Shown piece by piece: positions 35,217 to 42,868 of a stretch of DNA of 53,367 nt (its first letter is position 1; the number at the start of each line of letters is the position of its first letter). A program made the position numbers and the translations under genes. The notes beneath the pieces were generated by a model. It was not told where the DNA came from and ran no database searches. It saw only the letters and a program-made list of their open reading frames with translations. The DNA is from Gemmatimonadota bacterium (GTDB lineage: Bacteria > Gemmatimonadota > Gemmatimonadetes > Gemmatimonadales > GWC2-71-9), in NCBI GenBank assembly GCA_003222155.1, contig QHUU01000066.1, forward strand, positions 1 to 53,367, in the 5' to 3' direction.

Positions 35217-36221
35217 TCAACCCAACGGGTTGGCCGATGGAAACAGATCCGGTCGCGGCGCCAAACCGGCGGCGCCGGGCTCCATCAGCCGCACCCGCTC
35301 GTGGCCCCACGGGCGCAGATCGAGCCGCACCGCGACGGGGTCAGGGTCGTCGGACAGGTAGGCGAGCACCCCAGGGCGGCCCGCGCGCGTCCAGGCCTGC
35401 TCGGTGGCGGGGGCGGCCGGGTGCACGGCGACGATGGCGTCGGGACGCTTGTCCGCCCGCTCCAGCGCTTTCTCGAGCGCTGACGTGCTGTCGGCCACGC
35501 GGCGCACGGCCAGTCCGGCATCGGCGTAACGCGCGCCGATCGCGCTCAGGGCGGGGTGCTTGGCGTCCACCCGGGGCGCGACGAGCAGCAGGGTATGGGC
35601 CGGGCGGCCGAGTGCGGCCGCGGCGGCGCGGCGGCGCAGCTGTTCGAACACCTTCCGGGCGCTCCGCTCGAGGGTCTTCAGCGAGCGCTCGTTCTCGATC
35701 GTGAAGTGGCTGTGCGCCCGCTTGCGCTCGGCGGGCATCTGCGCCGCGATCATCCGGTCCGCCTCGTCGTTCGAGAGACCACGCATCGCACGCAGACGCG
35801 TGCGCCGCAGGGCGACGCTCGCATCCACCAGCACGACCGCGTCGAATTGCGTGGGATCGAGCGCTTCGAACAACAGCGGGATGTCGTTCACGACCAGGAC
35901 GTCGCCGCGCTCGGCGGCGTCGCGCGCCAGCTCGTCGCGGCGGCGGCGCACGGCCGGGTGGACGATGGCATTGAGGGCGTCGAGCGCCGCCTGATCGCCC
36001 ATCACCTTGCCGCGCAGCGCGGTCCGGTCGAGCGACCCGTCGGCGGCGAGCACGTCGGCCCCGAAGCGCTGCGCGATCGCGGCCAGGACCGCGTTCCCGG
36101 GCGCCTGGGCCTGACGCACCAGCTCGTCGGCGTCGATGATCGTGGCGCCCCAGCGCCGCCACAGATCAACGACGGTGGATTTCCCGGCGGCGATGTTGCC
36201 GGTGAGGGCGACGTTCAGCAT
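35217..36221 (-). CDS. coaE: Dephospho-CoA kinase with C-terminal extension
   Basis: 334 residues; ordinary CoaE is about 200. Residues 1-200 contain the P-loop GNIAAGKST, the substrate region DADELVRQAQ, NDIPLLFEA and the lid RTRLRAMRGLSNDEADRMIAAQMP. The extra 130 residues (from about TLLLVAPRVDAKHPALSAIGARYADAG) form an apparent alpha/beta module with no family I recognise; it is not the GrpB domain fused to some actinobacterial CoaE. It catalyses the last step of CoA synthesis. The ATG directly abuts a heptamer element, so no Shine-Dalgarno sequence is visible. Confidence 0.9.
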   Translation of the reverse strand: MLNVALTGNIAAGKSTVVDLWRRWGATIIDADELVRQAQAPGNAVLAAIAQRFGADVLAADGSLDRTALRGKVMGDQAALDALNAIVHPAVRRRRDELARDAAERGDVLVVNDIPLLFEALDPTQFDAVVLVDASVALRRTRLRAMRGLSNDEADRMIAAQMPAERKRAHSHFTIENERSLKTLERSARKVFEQLRRRAAAAALGRPAHTLLLVAPRVDAKHPALSAIGARYADAGLAVRRVADSTSALEKALERADKRPDAIVAVHPAAPATEQAWTRAGRPGVLAYLSDDPDPVAVRLDLRPWGHERVRLMEPGAAGLAPRPDLFPSANPLG

Positions 36222-36223
36222 CG

Positions 36224-36303
36224 AACGCGGAACGCGGAAGTCGGAACGCGGAACAGAGCGGGGAATGCACCCGTTCCGCGTTCCGCGTTCCGCGTTCCGC
36301 GTT
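36224..36303. repeat. Inverted heptamer-array element between tdk and coaE
   Basis: 80 bp from AACGC to GCGTT. The left arm is made of CGGAACG, CGGAAGT, CGGAACG and CGGAACA units, with a spacer of about 15 bp and a right arm of four inverted CGTTCCG units. The right end supplies the first base of the complement of the tdk TGA stop, and the left end is 2 bp from the coaE ATG. It thus occupies the entire junction between the two genes. Confidence 0.9.
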
Positions 36304-36908
36304 CAGAGCAGCGCCGTCTGATCCTCATCCGCCCTCGGCACCTTGTGGCAATGCCGGCATCTCGCCTCGTACGACTCCCGTCCCCCCACCATGATCGTGG
36401 GACTTTCCCATAGCGCGGGCTTGCCGTTGACGAGGCGCTGGTTCCGGCTGGCCGGGCCTCCGCACACCACACAGATCGCCTGCAGCTTGTCGACGATCTC
36501 GGCGATCGCCAGGAGCGTGGGCATCGGTCCGAAGGGCAGGCCGCGGAAATCCATATCGATGCCCGCGAGCACGACGCGGACGCCCCGGTTCGCCAGGTCG
36601 TTCGCGGCGGCCACGATCGCGTCGTTCAGAAACTGCACTTCGTCCACCGCCACCACCTCGGTGTCGGGTCGGAGCGCGCGGATCACCGCCTCGGCCGAGT
36701 CCACCGGCTCGGCTTCCACCAGCCCGCCGTCGTGCGTGGTCACCGTGTACAGGCCGGCGTAGCGGGCGTCGAGGTGCGACTTGAAGACCTGGACGCGCTT
36801 CCTGGCGATCACCGCACGCCGCACCCGGCGCACCAGCTCCTCGCTCTTTCCTGAAAACATCACGCCGGCAATCACTTCGATCCACCCAGGGCGCGTGCCG
36901 TGGAACAT
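36303..36908 (-). CDS. tdk: Thymidine kinase (type II)
   Basis: 201 residues. Walker A is GVMFSGKSEEL, the Mg-binding motif is VVAVDEVQFL, the lasso-like segment is GLPFGPMPTLLAIAEIVDKL, and the structural zinc cysteines are in ICVVCGGPASRNQR and ARCRHCHK. It salvages thymidine to dTMP. ATG at 36908 with AAGGAC just upstream. First gene of the long minus-strand run and divergent from HU. Confidence 0.95.
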   Translation of the reverse strand: MFHGTRPGWIEVIAGVMFSGKSEELVRRVRRAVIARKRVQVFKSHLDARYAGLYTVTTHDGGLVEAEPVDSAEAVIRALRPDTEVVAVDEVQFLNDAIVAAANDLANRGVRVVLAGIDMDFRGLPFGPMPTLLAIAEIVDKLQAICVVCGGPASRNQRLVNGKPALWESPTIMVGGRESYEARCRHCHKVPRADEDQTALL

Positions 36909-37003
36909 GGCCGTCCTTGCAACTTGGCGTCGTGGCGTCTGGTAACGGGGGGCGGGGAAAGGGTAGTGGGCGGGGGGAGGTGGGTCAAGGAAGTGCCCGT
37001 CTC

Positions 37004-37033
37004 TTGCGGTTTTTCGGGGTGGGACATCATATT
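37004..37033 (+). promoter_or_regulatory. Candidate sigma-70 promoter for HU
   Basis: TTGCGG (37004-37009) and CATATT (37028-37033) with an 18-bp spacer, about 95 bp upstream of the HU start, in the AT-richest patch of the intergenic region. This is a match by eye only. Confidence 0.35.
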
Positions 37034-37126
37034 GTGGCGGTTTCATGCGGGTTTTCGGGTGCCCACCCGCGAAACGGGCTGAATTCCAAGGGTTTGGCGT
37101 GCCCTGGACCCTCACAAGGAGACACC

Positions 37127-37414
37127 GTGAACAAAGCCGAGCTGACCTCAGCACTGGCCATGCGGACCAAGATGTCCAAGGCCGATGCCGGCCGGGCGAT
37201 CGAGGCCCTGTTCGACGACAAGGGCATCATCGCCGGCGAGCTCAAGAAGGGCGCCAAGGTGCAGATCACCGGCTTCGGGAACTTCGAAGCCCGCAAGCGC
37301 GCGGCGCGCATGGGTCGCAATCCCAAGACCGGCAGCGTGATTCAGATCAAAGCGTCGATCGCCCCCGCGTTTCGCGCCGGCAAGCAGCTGAAGCAGGTGG
37401 TGAACAAGAAATAG
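37127..37414 (+). CDS. hup: HU-family DNA-binding protein
   Basis: 95 residues from a GTG with an AAGGAGA ribosome-binding site 5 bases upstream. The N-terminus MNKAELTSALAMRTKMSKADAGRAIEAL and the signature ITGFGNFEARKRAARMGRNPKTG are diagnostic of HU/IHF. The DNA-binding arm carries RNPKTG, and the C-terminus is lysine-rich. Nucleoid protein that bends DNA. It is a single gene with its own intrinsic terminator. Confidence 0.96.
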   Translation: MNKAELTSALAMRTKMSKADAGRAIEALFDDKGIIAGELKKGAKVQITGFGNFEARKRAARMGRNPKTGSVIQIKASIAPAFRAGKQLKQVVNKK

Positions 37415-37440
37415 GCCGTAAGCCGCAAGCCCCGAGTTCA

Positions 37441-37474
37441 CGGGTCGCCCCGCTGGGCGGCCCGTCGGCTTTTT
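37441..37474 (+). terminator. Rho-independent terminator after HU
   Basis: Ten-base-pair stem CGGGTCGCCC / GGGCGGCCCG (one G-U pair) with loop CGCT, followed by TCGGC and a run of five T. The best intrinsic terminator in the window, 26 bp after the HU stop. Confidence 0.85.
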
Positions 37475-37490
37475 AGAGAGGAGGCTCGTC

Positions 37491-38456
37491 GTGCTGGCTC
37501 GGTCTTGCGCGGCGCTTGCCGGCGTCGCCCTGCTGCTCGCCCCGCCCCGCGGCACGGTCCGGGTGGAGCGGTTCTTCGCGCCCGCGCTGGGCGTGGAGAA
37601 GCATTACGTGATATACCTGCCGCCCTCCTACGCGACCGCGCCCGCCAGGCGCTACCCGGTGGCCTACTACCTCCATGGTCTGACCGGGAACGAAGCCGAC
37701 TGGGTATCGCTCGCGAGCATCGACGCGGTGGCCGACTCGCTGCTCGCCGGCGGCAGCGGCGAGATGATCCTCGTGATGCCGGACGGCGACGACGGCTGGT
37801 ACACCAACTGGGAGGAGGCGCCGCAGCCCTACCGCGCGTGCCTGGTCGACACGCTGCTGAATCGCGCGGCGCCGGCGCTGTGCGTGGTCCAGGCCCGGTA
37901 CGAGGACTACATCGCGCGCGACCTCGTGCGCCACGTCGATTCGACATACCGCACACTCGCCGACCGCCGGCATCGCGGCATCGCGGGCCTGAGCATGGGG
38001 GGGTTCGGGGCCGTCACGATCGCGCTCGAGCATCCCGACGTCTTCTCAGCGGCCGCGAGTCATTCGGGCGTGCTGTCGCCGCTCTATGCCGGACCGCATC
38101 CGTTCGCGGCGCCGGCGCACTACCACACGTCGATCGATTCCATCGCCGCCGACTGGCGAGGGATCTGGGCGGCGATTGCCCCAGCTTTCGGGCGGACGCT
38201 CGCGTCCTGGACCGCGCGCGATCCGGCGCAGCTGGTGCGGCGCCTCGCGGCCGCGCGGGGGCCGATGCCCGCGCTGTTCATCGATGTGGGCACCGAGGAC
38301 AGGCTCCTGGACCAGTCGCGCGCCTTCCACGCCGAGCTCGCGGCGCTGGGGATCGCCAATACGTATGCGGAGTGGCCCGGAAGGCACGACTGGAAGTACT
38401 GGCACGCGCACGTGGGGGAGAGCCTGCGCTGGCTCGCCGAGCGAATCAAGCGCTAG
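37491..38456 (+). CDS. Exported esterase D / Fes-type alpha-beta hydrolase
   Basis: 321 residues with a short signal peptide (ARSCAALAGVALLLAPPRG) and a GTG start preceded by GAGGAGG. The esterase family PF00756 features are RYPVAYYLHGLTGNEADW, the nucleophile elbow GIAGLSMGGFGA, Asp in FIDVGTEDRLL and His in WPGRHDWKYWHAH. Substrates in this family include S-formylglutathione, siderophore esters and mycolyl or feruloyl esters; none can be chosen here. It converges with the zinc-ribbon gene (4-bp overlap). Confidence 0.87.
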   Translation: MLARSCAALAGVALLLAPPRGTVRVERFFAPALGVEKHYVIYLPPSYATAPARRYPVAYYLHGLTGNEADWVSLASIDAVADSLLAGGSGEMILVMPDGDDGWYTNWEEAPQPYRACLVDTLLNRAAPALCVVQARYEDYIARDLVRHVDSTYRTLADRRHRGIAGLSMGGFGAVTIALEHPDVFSAAASHSGVLSPLYAGPHPFAAPAHYHTSIDSIAADWRGIWAAIAPAFGRTLASWTARDPAQLVRRLAAARGPMPALFIDVGTEDRLLDQSRAFHAELAALGIANTYAEWPGRHDWKYWHAHVGESLRWLAERIKR

Positions 38457-38830
38457 GGAGAAGGAAGCACGAGCTGCAGTCCACGGTGACACTGACGGCA
38501 CGTCACCGGCTGCGGCGCCCGCCACCGTGCCGCCAGGTCGAGCGCCTGCTCGGCGCCGCAATCGGGGCAGGTGCCGTGCGCATCGGTCGCCAGCTCGACC
38601 GTGCCGAGCCGCTGGAAGAATTGCCACCCGCCGTAGGCGAGGAACGAGGGAACGAGGACGAAGTGCGCCACCGGGATGAACACGGACACGATGGCGACGC
38701 CCCACCACTTGCCGAGTCCGGCGAGCGCGCGACGCACGCGCTCGTCCCGGTTGAATTCGCGGATCGTGACGGTGCCGGAGGTCGGCGCGCCGTGGTAGCC
38801 GCGTAGCAGCACCCCCTGCACGCGTTCCAT
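38453..38830 (-). CDS. Small zinc-ribbon membrane protein
   Basis: 125 residues. One or two hydrophobic spans at 42-70 (WWGVAIVSVFIPVAHFVLVPSFLAYGG) precede a C-terminal zinc ribbon: CPDCGAEQAL...VTCRQCHRGL. No family recognised. It lies 4 bp after the degenerate DEAD-box gene and is probably co-transcribed with it. Confidence 0.68.
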   Translation of the reverse strand: MERVQGVLLRGYHGAPTSGTVTIREFNRDERVRRALAGLGKWWGVAIVSVFIPVAHFVLVPSFLAYGGWQFFQRLGTVELATDAHGTCPDCGAEQALDLAARWRAPQPVTCRQCHRGLQLVLPSP

Positions 38831-38834
38831 CGGA

Positions 38835-40127
38835 CTACCGCTCCCGGTCGAGCCGCGCGATCACCCGGCGCCCGCAGATCGTGACGCCCGTGAGCCCCCG
38901 CACTGCCCGATCCGCCGCCCCGGCCGCCACCTCGACCAGGCTGAATGTCTCACGCACGTCGATTCGGCCGATATCGTCCTTCGGCACGCCGGCTTCGCGA
39001 ATCAAGGCGCCGACGAGGTCCTTCGCGCTCGCGCGGTCCTTCTTTCCCAGGCCGACGAAGACCTTCACACGCGCGCCCTCGCTGGGCCCGGCAATGACCG
39101 CATCCCGCATCGCGCTTCCCGTTTCCCGTTGCAGCGCCAGCAACGCCGCCGCCACCTCCGCCGGATCGAACCGCTCGAACAAGGGATCCAGCAGGGCGAG
39201 CTCCTGGTCCACACCGTTCTCGAGCACGCGAGCCACGCGCTCGCGCAACTCCTCGGCGCGATCGCGTGCGCGGTCGGCCGTGCCGGGGAGGGCGAGCGGT
39301 GCCAGCGTCGCGACGGAGCGCAGGTACGGGAGCTGACCCGCGCTGAGGAAGACCACCGGCTCAGCCAGCTGGATCAGCGCCGCGAGCTCTTCGCGCGACG
39401 GCAGGGCGGTGCAGAGCACGGCGTCGGGCCGCGCCTCCGGCACGGGAATGGGACCGCCGTGCCAGATGACGGGCTCGCGGGCGTCCAAGGCGTCGAGCAC
39501 GTCCCGAACGACGGCCTGTCGCCGGCCGGGAGCGACGACGCAGTAGCGGGCCCGCCCCACGGGAGGGAGCTGGGCGCCGCTCTCGTCCACGGGCAGCGCC
39601 CCGACCACGAGCGGGCGGCGGGCATGTCGCTCGAGAAAATCGGCCAACAGTGCGGGATGCCAGCTGAGCACCAGGCGGCGAGCTTCGCGTGCCTCGCCCA
39701 ACAGTGTGTCGAGCGCGGCGGCATGCTCCCCCGCGATGAGCGCCTCGGGCCACGCCACCACGAGCGAGGTCACCTGGTCGAGCTTCAGCGCGGCGCGCTG
39801 GACCAGCGCGGTCAGATCCTTCACGGCCGCGGCGAGAACCTGGGGCGGGCGCTCCTTGAGACTGCGTGCGCTGCGGGCCAGGCCGGTGACGGCGTGGACG
39901 CGGAGCCCGGCGGGGGCGAGAGCGGGCCACGCAGCCGCGGCCGCGTCGTCCGCACACACGATGAGCACGGGTGGGCCCGCCCCGGGGCCACGCCCGGGAA
40001 TCGGATCCAACAGCTCCCACAAGTGCTGCGCGCTCTCCGCGGCCGGGGGACACACCAGCACCACCCCCCTGCCGCGCTCCAGCGCGGTCCTCGCATCCGC
40101 TCCCGTCACACCGTCCTCGGTTGTCAA
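38835..40127 (-). CDS. Catalytically degraded DEAD-box protein with DbpA RNA-binding domain
   Basis: About 430 residues from a TTG at 40127 (a GTG at 40109 is also possible). The C-terminal 75 residues (RVKVFVGLGKKDRASAKDLVGAL...GVTICGRRVIARL) are a DbpA-type RNA-binding domain. The preceding part follows the DEAD-box helicase layout, but motif I (AxTGSGKT) is CPPAAESA, DEAD is AWPE (SLVVAWPEALIAG) and SAT is SWH (VLSWHPALLADF), so ATPase activity is unlikely. It may be an RNA or ribosome-assembly binding protein. A heptamer array lies in the linker before the RNA-binding domain (RETGSAMRD). Confidence 0.75.
   Translation of the reverse strand: MTTEDGVTGADARTALERGRGVVLVCPPAAESAQHLWELLDPIPGRGPGAGPPVLIVCADDAAAAAWPALAPAGLRVHAVTGLARSARSLKERPPQVLAAAVKDLTALVQRAALKLDQVTSLVVAWPEALIAGEHAAALDTLLGEAREARRLVLSWHPALLADFLERHARRPLVVGALPVDESGAQLPPVGRARYCVVAPGRRQAVVRDVLDALDAREPVIWHGGPIPVPEARPDAVLCTALPSREELAALIQLAEPVVFLSAGQLPYLRSVATLAPLALPGTADRARDRAEELRERVARVLENGVDQELALLDPLFERFDPAEVAAALLALQRETGSAMRDAVIAGPSEGARVKVFVGLGKKDRASAKDLVGALIREAGVPKDDIGRIDVRETFSLVEVAAGAADRAVRGLTGVTICGRRVIARLDRER
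39100..39127. repeat. Heptamer array in the DbpA-like gene
   Basis: Four 7-mers, GCATCCC, GCATCGC, GCTTCCC and GTTTCCC. It encodes RETGSAMRD in the linker between helicase-like and RNA-binding domains, the same RETG peptide found in the pdhC linker. No inverted partner seen nearby. Confidence 0.8.
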
Positions 40128-40189
40128 AGGGCGACCCGCCGGCAGGATGGTACGGTGCCAGGCACTGAAAGGCAACGGTGCCCATCGTC

Positions 40190-40260
40190 GCCACCCTGAA
40201 GGGTGGCCCGACACGGCACTACCCTTCAGGGCAGAGTTGCACCGGGCCCAGGCTTCAGCC
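40190..40260. repeat. Cluster of small palindromes in an intergenic gap
   Basis: Three palindromes in a row: GCCACCCT-GA-AGGGTGGC (40190-40207), CCCT-TC-AGGG (40222-40231) and GGCT-TC-AGCC (40251-40260). They occupy the 186-bp divergent gap between the DbpA-like gene and the aminotransferase gene, where promoters would be expected. They look like a dispersed-repeat type rather than operators, but no second copy is in the window. Confidence 0.55.
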
Positions 40261-40313
40261 AGGGAATGGAATCGCGGTTGCCCACCTTGCCTCGCGGGGC
40301 TATCCTCCCGCGC

Positions 40314-41507
40314 ATGACCCCGGCCTCCGGCCTGTCGCCCAACCTGCAACACCTCGAGACGTCCGCGACCATCGCGATCTCGCAGGAGGCGAAGCGCCGC
40401 AAGGCGGCGGGTGAGGACGTGATCGATCTGGGGGCGGGAGAGCCCGATTTCCCCACGCCGTCCATCCCGGCGGACGCCGGGGTCCGCGCCATCCGGGAAG
40501 GGAAGACCCACTACCCCGCGAACGAAGGGATCCTCGAGCTGCGGGCCGCCGGGGCGAAGCACCTGTCGCTCCTCTCGGGCGGCCGCGCGGTCAACGCCGA
40601 CCACATCGTGGTGTCCAACGGGTCGAAGCAGTCGCTCTTCAACGTGTGCTTTGCGCTGTTCGGGCCCGGCGACGTGGTCGCGATCCCGGCGCCGGCGTGG
40701 GTGTCGTATCCGCAGATCGTGTACCTGTGCCGCGCCCGGCCGGTGCTCGTCCCGGGCGATCCCGAATGGAGCCTGAAGGTGAGCGTGCGGGACCTGGATC
40801 GCGTGGTGCCCGGCGCCAAAGGTCTGGTGCTGTGTTCGCCCTGCAATCCCACCGGGGCGGTGTACACCCACGCCGAGATCAAGGCGATCGCGCAGTGGGC
40901 GCGCGACCGCAAGGTGTGGGTGGTCGCCGACGAGATCTATCGCCGGATCCATTACGGGACCGGTCCGGCGCCGTCGTTCCTCGATCTGCCCGACGAGCTG
41001 CTCGAGCGCGTGGTGGTGATTTACGGCGTCAGCAAGGCGTACGCGATGACCGGGTGGCGGATCGGGCTCGCGCTCGCGCCCGGCCCCGTCGCAAAGGCGA
41101 TGGCGGCGCTGCAGTCGCACACCACGACGGGCGCGAACCACCCCGCGCAGGTGGCCGCCGCGGCCGCGCTGGGAGACGACCGGGTGGAGCAGGATGTCGG
41201 CCGGATGGTGGCCGAATTCCGCAGGCGGCGGGACCTCGTCGTCATGCGCTTCCGGCAGGATCTGCCGGGCGTCGAGTTCGTCGAGCCGCTGGGCGCCTTC
41301 TACTTCTTCTTCCGGGTGGACTCGTTCGGGGGCATCGGCGGGACCGAATTCTGCACGCGGCTCATCACTACGACGGGTGTGGCGCTGGTGCCCGGGGCAG
41401 CGTTCGGGGACGACCGCTACGTACGACTGTCGTATGCGGCCGCCACGGATAGCCTCCAGAAGGCGCTCGACCGCATCGTCGGGTTCGCGAAGAAACTGAG
41501 CGACTGA
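40314..41507 (+). CDS. Pyridoxal-phosphate aminotransferase, aspartate aminotransferase type
   Basis: 397 residues, class I fold. VIDLGAGEPDFPTP and KTHYPANEGILELR at the N-terminus, LCSPCNPTGAVYTHAEI, VVADEIYRRI and the Schiff-base lysine in YGVSKAYAMTGWRIG are typical of the AspC/AspB (Igamma) group. The C-terminal Arg for the substrate carboxylate is in DRYVRLSYA. It probably interconverts aspartate or an aromatic/prephenate-type amino acid with its 2-oxoacid. ATG at 40314, with a weak ribosome-binding site. It is followed by a CCCCGGGC hairpin. Confidence 0.92.
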   Translation: MTPASGLSPNLQHLETSATIAISQEAKRRKAAGEDVIDLGAGEPDFPTPSIPADAGVRAIREGKTHYPANEGILELRAAGAKHLSLLSGGRAVNADHIVVSNGSKQSLFNVCFALFGPGDVVAIPAPAWVSYPQIVYLCRARPVLVPGDPEWSLKVSVRDLDRVVPGAKGLVLCSPCNPTGAVYTHAEIKAIAQWARDRKVWVVADEIYRRIHYGTGPAPSFLDLPDELLERVVVIYGVSKAYAMTGWRIGLALAPGPVAKAMAALQSHTTTGANHPAQVAAAAALGDDRVEQDVGRMVAEFRRRRDLVVMRFRQDLPGVEFVEPLGAFYFFFRVDSFGGIGGTEFCTRLITTTGVALVPGAAFGDDRYVRLSYAAATDSLQKALDRIVGFAKKLSD

Positions 41508-41522
41508 CGACCTGCCGCTCAA

Positions 41523-41542
41523 CCCCGGGCTTGCGCCCGGGG
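41523..41542. repeat. CCCCGGGC hairpin, copy 4
   Basis: Identical stem and TTGC loop to copy 1, followed by TCAG. Between the convergent aminotransferase and M24 peptidase genes, again a spot where a bidirectional terminator would fit. Confidence 0.8.
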
Positions 41543-41567
41543 TCAGTCGGGCTGTGCTGGGTCTGAC

Positions 41568-42803
41568 CTAGAGTTTGGAAGCCCGCTGGCTCAGCACCTC
41601 GACTCCGCTCGCCGTCATCACGCAATCATCTTCTATGCGGACTCCGAACTTCCCGAGCTGATAGATCCCCGGCTCGTCGGTAAACACCATGCCGGGCTCG
41701 AGGCCCAGCGCGTTGCCCTCGACGAGATAGGGCGGCTCGTGTCCGTCCATCCCGAGTCCGTGTCCCAGGCGGTGAGTGAAGAACGGGCCGTAGCCCGCAG
41801 CCGCGATCACCTTGCGGGCGGCGCGATCCATGTCCTGGCACGGCGTGCCGGGTCGTCCCAACTCCATCGCGGCGCTTTGGGCGTCGTGCACCACATTGAA
41901 CACCTTACGGAACTCGGCCGCCGGACTGTCGCCGAACCAGGCGGTGCGGGTGATGTCCGACTCGTAGCCGCGCACCCGGCAGCCGCAATCGATCAGCACC
42001 ACGGTCTCACGCTCGAGCGCCGCCGCGGCGGGGCCACCGTGAGGCAGCGCGCTGGACGGCCCGAACTGCACCAGCCCGCCGCCTTCGGCGCCGCGTTGCT
42101 GCATCTCGCGCGACAGGAGCCGCGCCACGTCGCGCTCCGTCATCCCCACGGCGAGCTGCGCGAACGTCGCCGTCATCGCCGCCTGCGTGATCTCGATCGC
42201 GCGGCGGATCAGGGCGATTTCCTCGGGGGCCTTCACGATGCGGAGCCGCTCGGTCACCGGTGCCGCGTCCACGAACTTCCAGCCGGAGAGCGCCGCCGCG
42301 AGCCGCAGCGACGTCTGGTATCCGGTGGACGACTCGAGCGCAATCGTGCCCGCACGCGGCGCCAGCCGGCGGACGGTGTCGCGCACCAGGGCGTACGGAT
42401 CGCCCTCCTCCTCCCATCCGCGCGCATCCGCAATGACGCCGTGGCGCTTGATCCGTTCGACCTCGAAGGAAGGACACACCACGGCCGGGCCGCCTCGGAG
42501 CGGGACGATCAGCGCGATGAGGCGCTCGCTGCGCCCGGGATTGTAGCCGGTGAGATACTCGTAGTTGGTGCTCGGCGTGGCGATGAGGCAATCGAGCTTG
42601 CGCGCCTCGAGCTCGGCCCGCGCGCGGTCGAGGCGGCGGGCGAAGACTTCCGGTGGCAAGGAGGGCTCCTGCGAGGGGGTAACGCGGAACGCGGAACGCG
42701 GAACGCGGAACGAGACGCTCGGACGCCTGTTCCGCGTTCCGACTTCCGACTTCCGCGTTGCCAGCACCGCCCCTGCTACCGCAAGAAACTCCCGCCGCTC
42801 CAT
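41568..42803 (-). CDS. Tat-exported M24 metallopeptidase (Xaa-Pro aminopeptidase type)
   Basis: 411 residues. The N-terminus MERREFLAVAGAVLA fits a twin-arginine signal. Metal ligands of the pita-bread fold are visible: IDCGCRVRGYESDITRTAW (two Asp), HRLGHGLGMDGHEPP (His), FTDEPGIYQ and GVRIEDDCVM (Glu). A creatinase N-terminal domain precedes it. It would trim N-terminal residues next to proline outside the cytoplasm. Residues 15-41 are encoded by a palindromic heptamer element lying in frame right after the signal region, giving an Arg/Ser/Val-rich insert (GTRNRRPSVSFRVPRSAFRV). Confidence 0.9.
   Translation of the reverse strand: MERREFLAVAGAVLATRKSEVGTRNRRPSVSFRVPRSAFRVTPSQEPSLPPEVFARRLDRARAELEARKLDCLIATPSTNYEYLTGYNPGRSERLIALIVPLRGGPAVVCPSFEVERIKRHGVIADARGWEEEGDPYALVRDTVRRLAPRAGTIALESSTGYQTSLRLAAALSGWKFVDAAPVTERLRIVKAPEEIALIRRAIEITQAAMTATFAQLAVGMTERDVARLLSREMQQRGAEGGGLVQFGPSSALPHGGPAAAALERETVVLIDCGCRVRGYESDITRTAWFGDSPAAEFRKVFNVVHDAQSAAMELGRPGTPCQDMDRAARKVIAAAGYGPFFTHRLGHGLGMDGHEPPYLVEGNALGLEPGMVFTDEPGIYQLGKFGVRIEDDCVMTASGVEVLSQRASKL
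42681..42759. repeat. Inverted heptamer-array element inside the M24 peptidase gene
   Basis: 79 bp from AACGC to GCGTT. The left arm has four CGGAACG units, with a spacer of about 15 bp; the right arm is four inverted units (CGTTCCG, two ACTTCCG-type, GCGTT). It has the same ends as the elements at 148, 36224 and 52206. It is read through in frame with no stop codon. Confidence 0.92.
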
Positions 42804-42831
42804 CGTCCTAGCCCCTCCCCGAGGTGCGGTC

Positions 42832-42837
42832 TATATT
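42832..42837 (+). promoter_or_regulatory. Candidate -10 box for the gene at 42869
   Basis: TATATT in an otherwise GC-rich 65-bp divergent gap. Transcription from here would begin near 42844 and so favours the TTG start at 42869 over an upstream GTG at 42824. No good -35 is visible. Confidence 0.35.
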
Positions 42838-42868
42838 ATGCGCCCCCCGAAGACCCTGGAAGGCGTGG

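Noticed and set aside
40128-41522. Upstream extension of the DbpA-like frame to 41522 on the minus strand
   Set aside because: The extension is the antisense of the aminotransferase, which has strong PLP-enzyme motifs; the DbpA-like protein must start near 40127.
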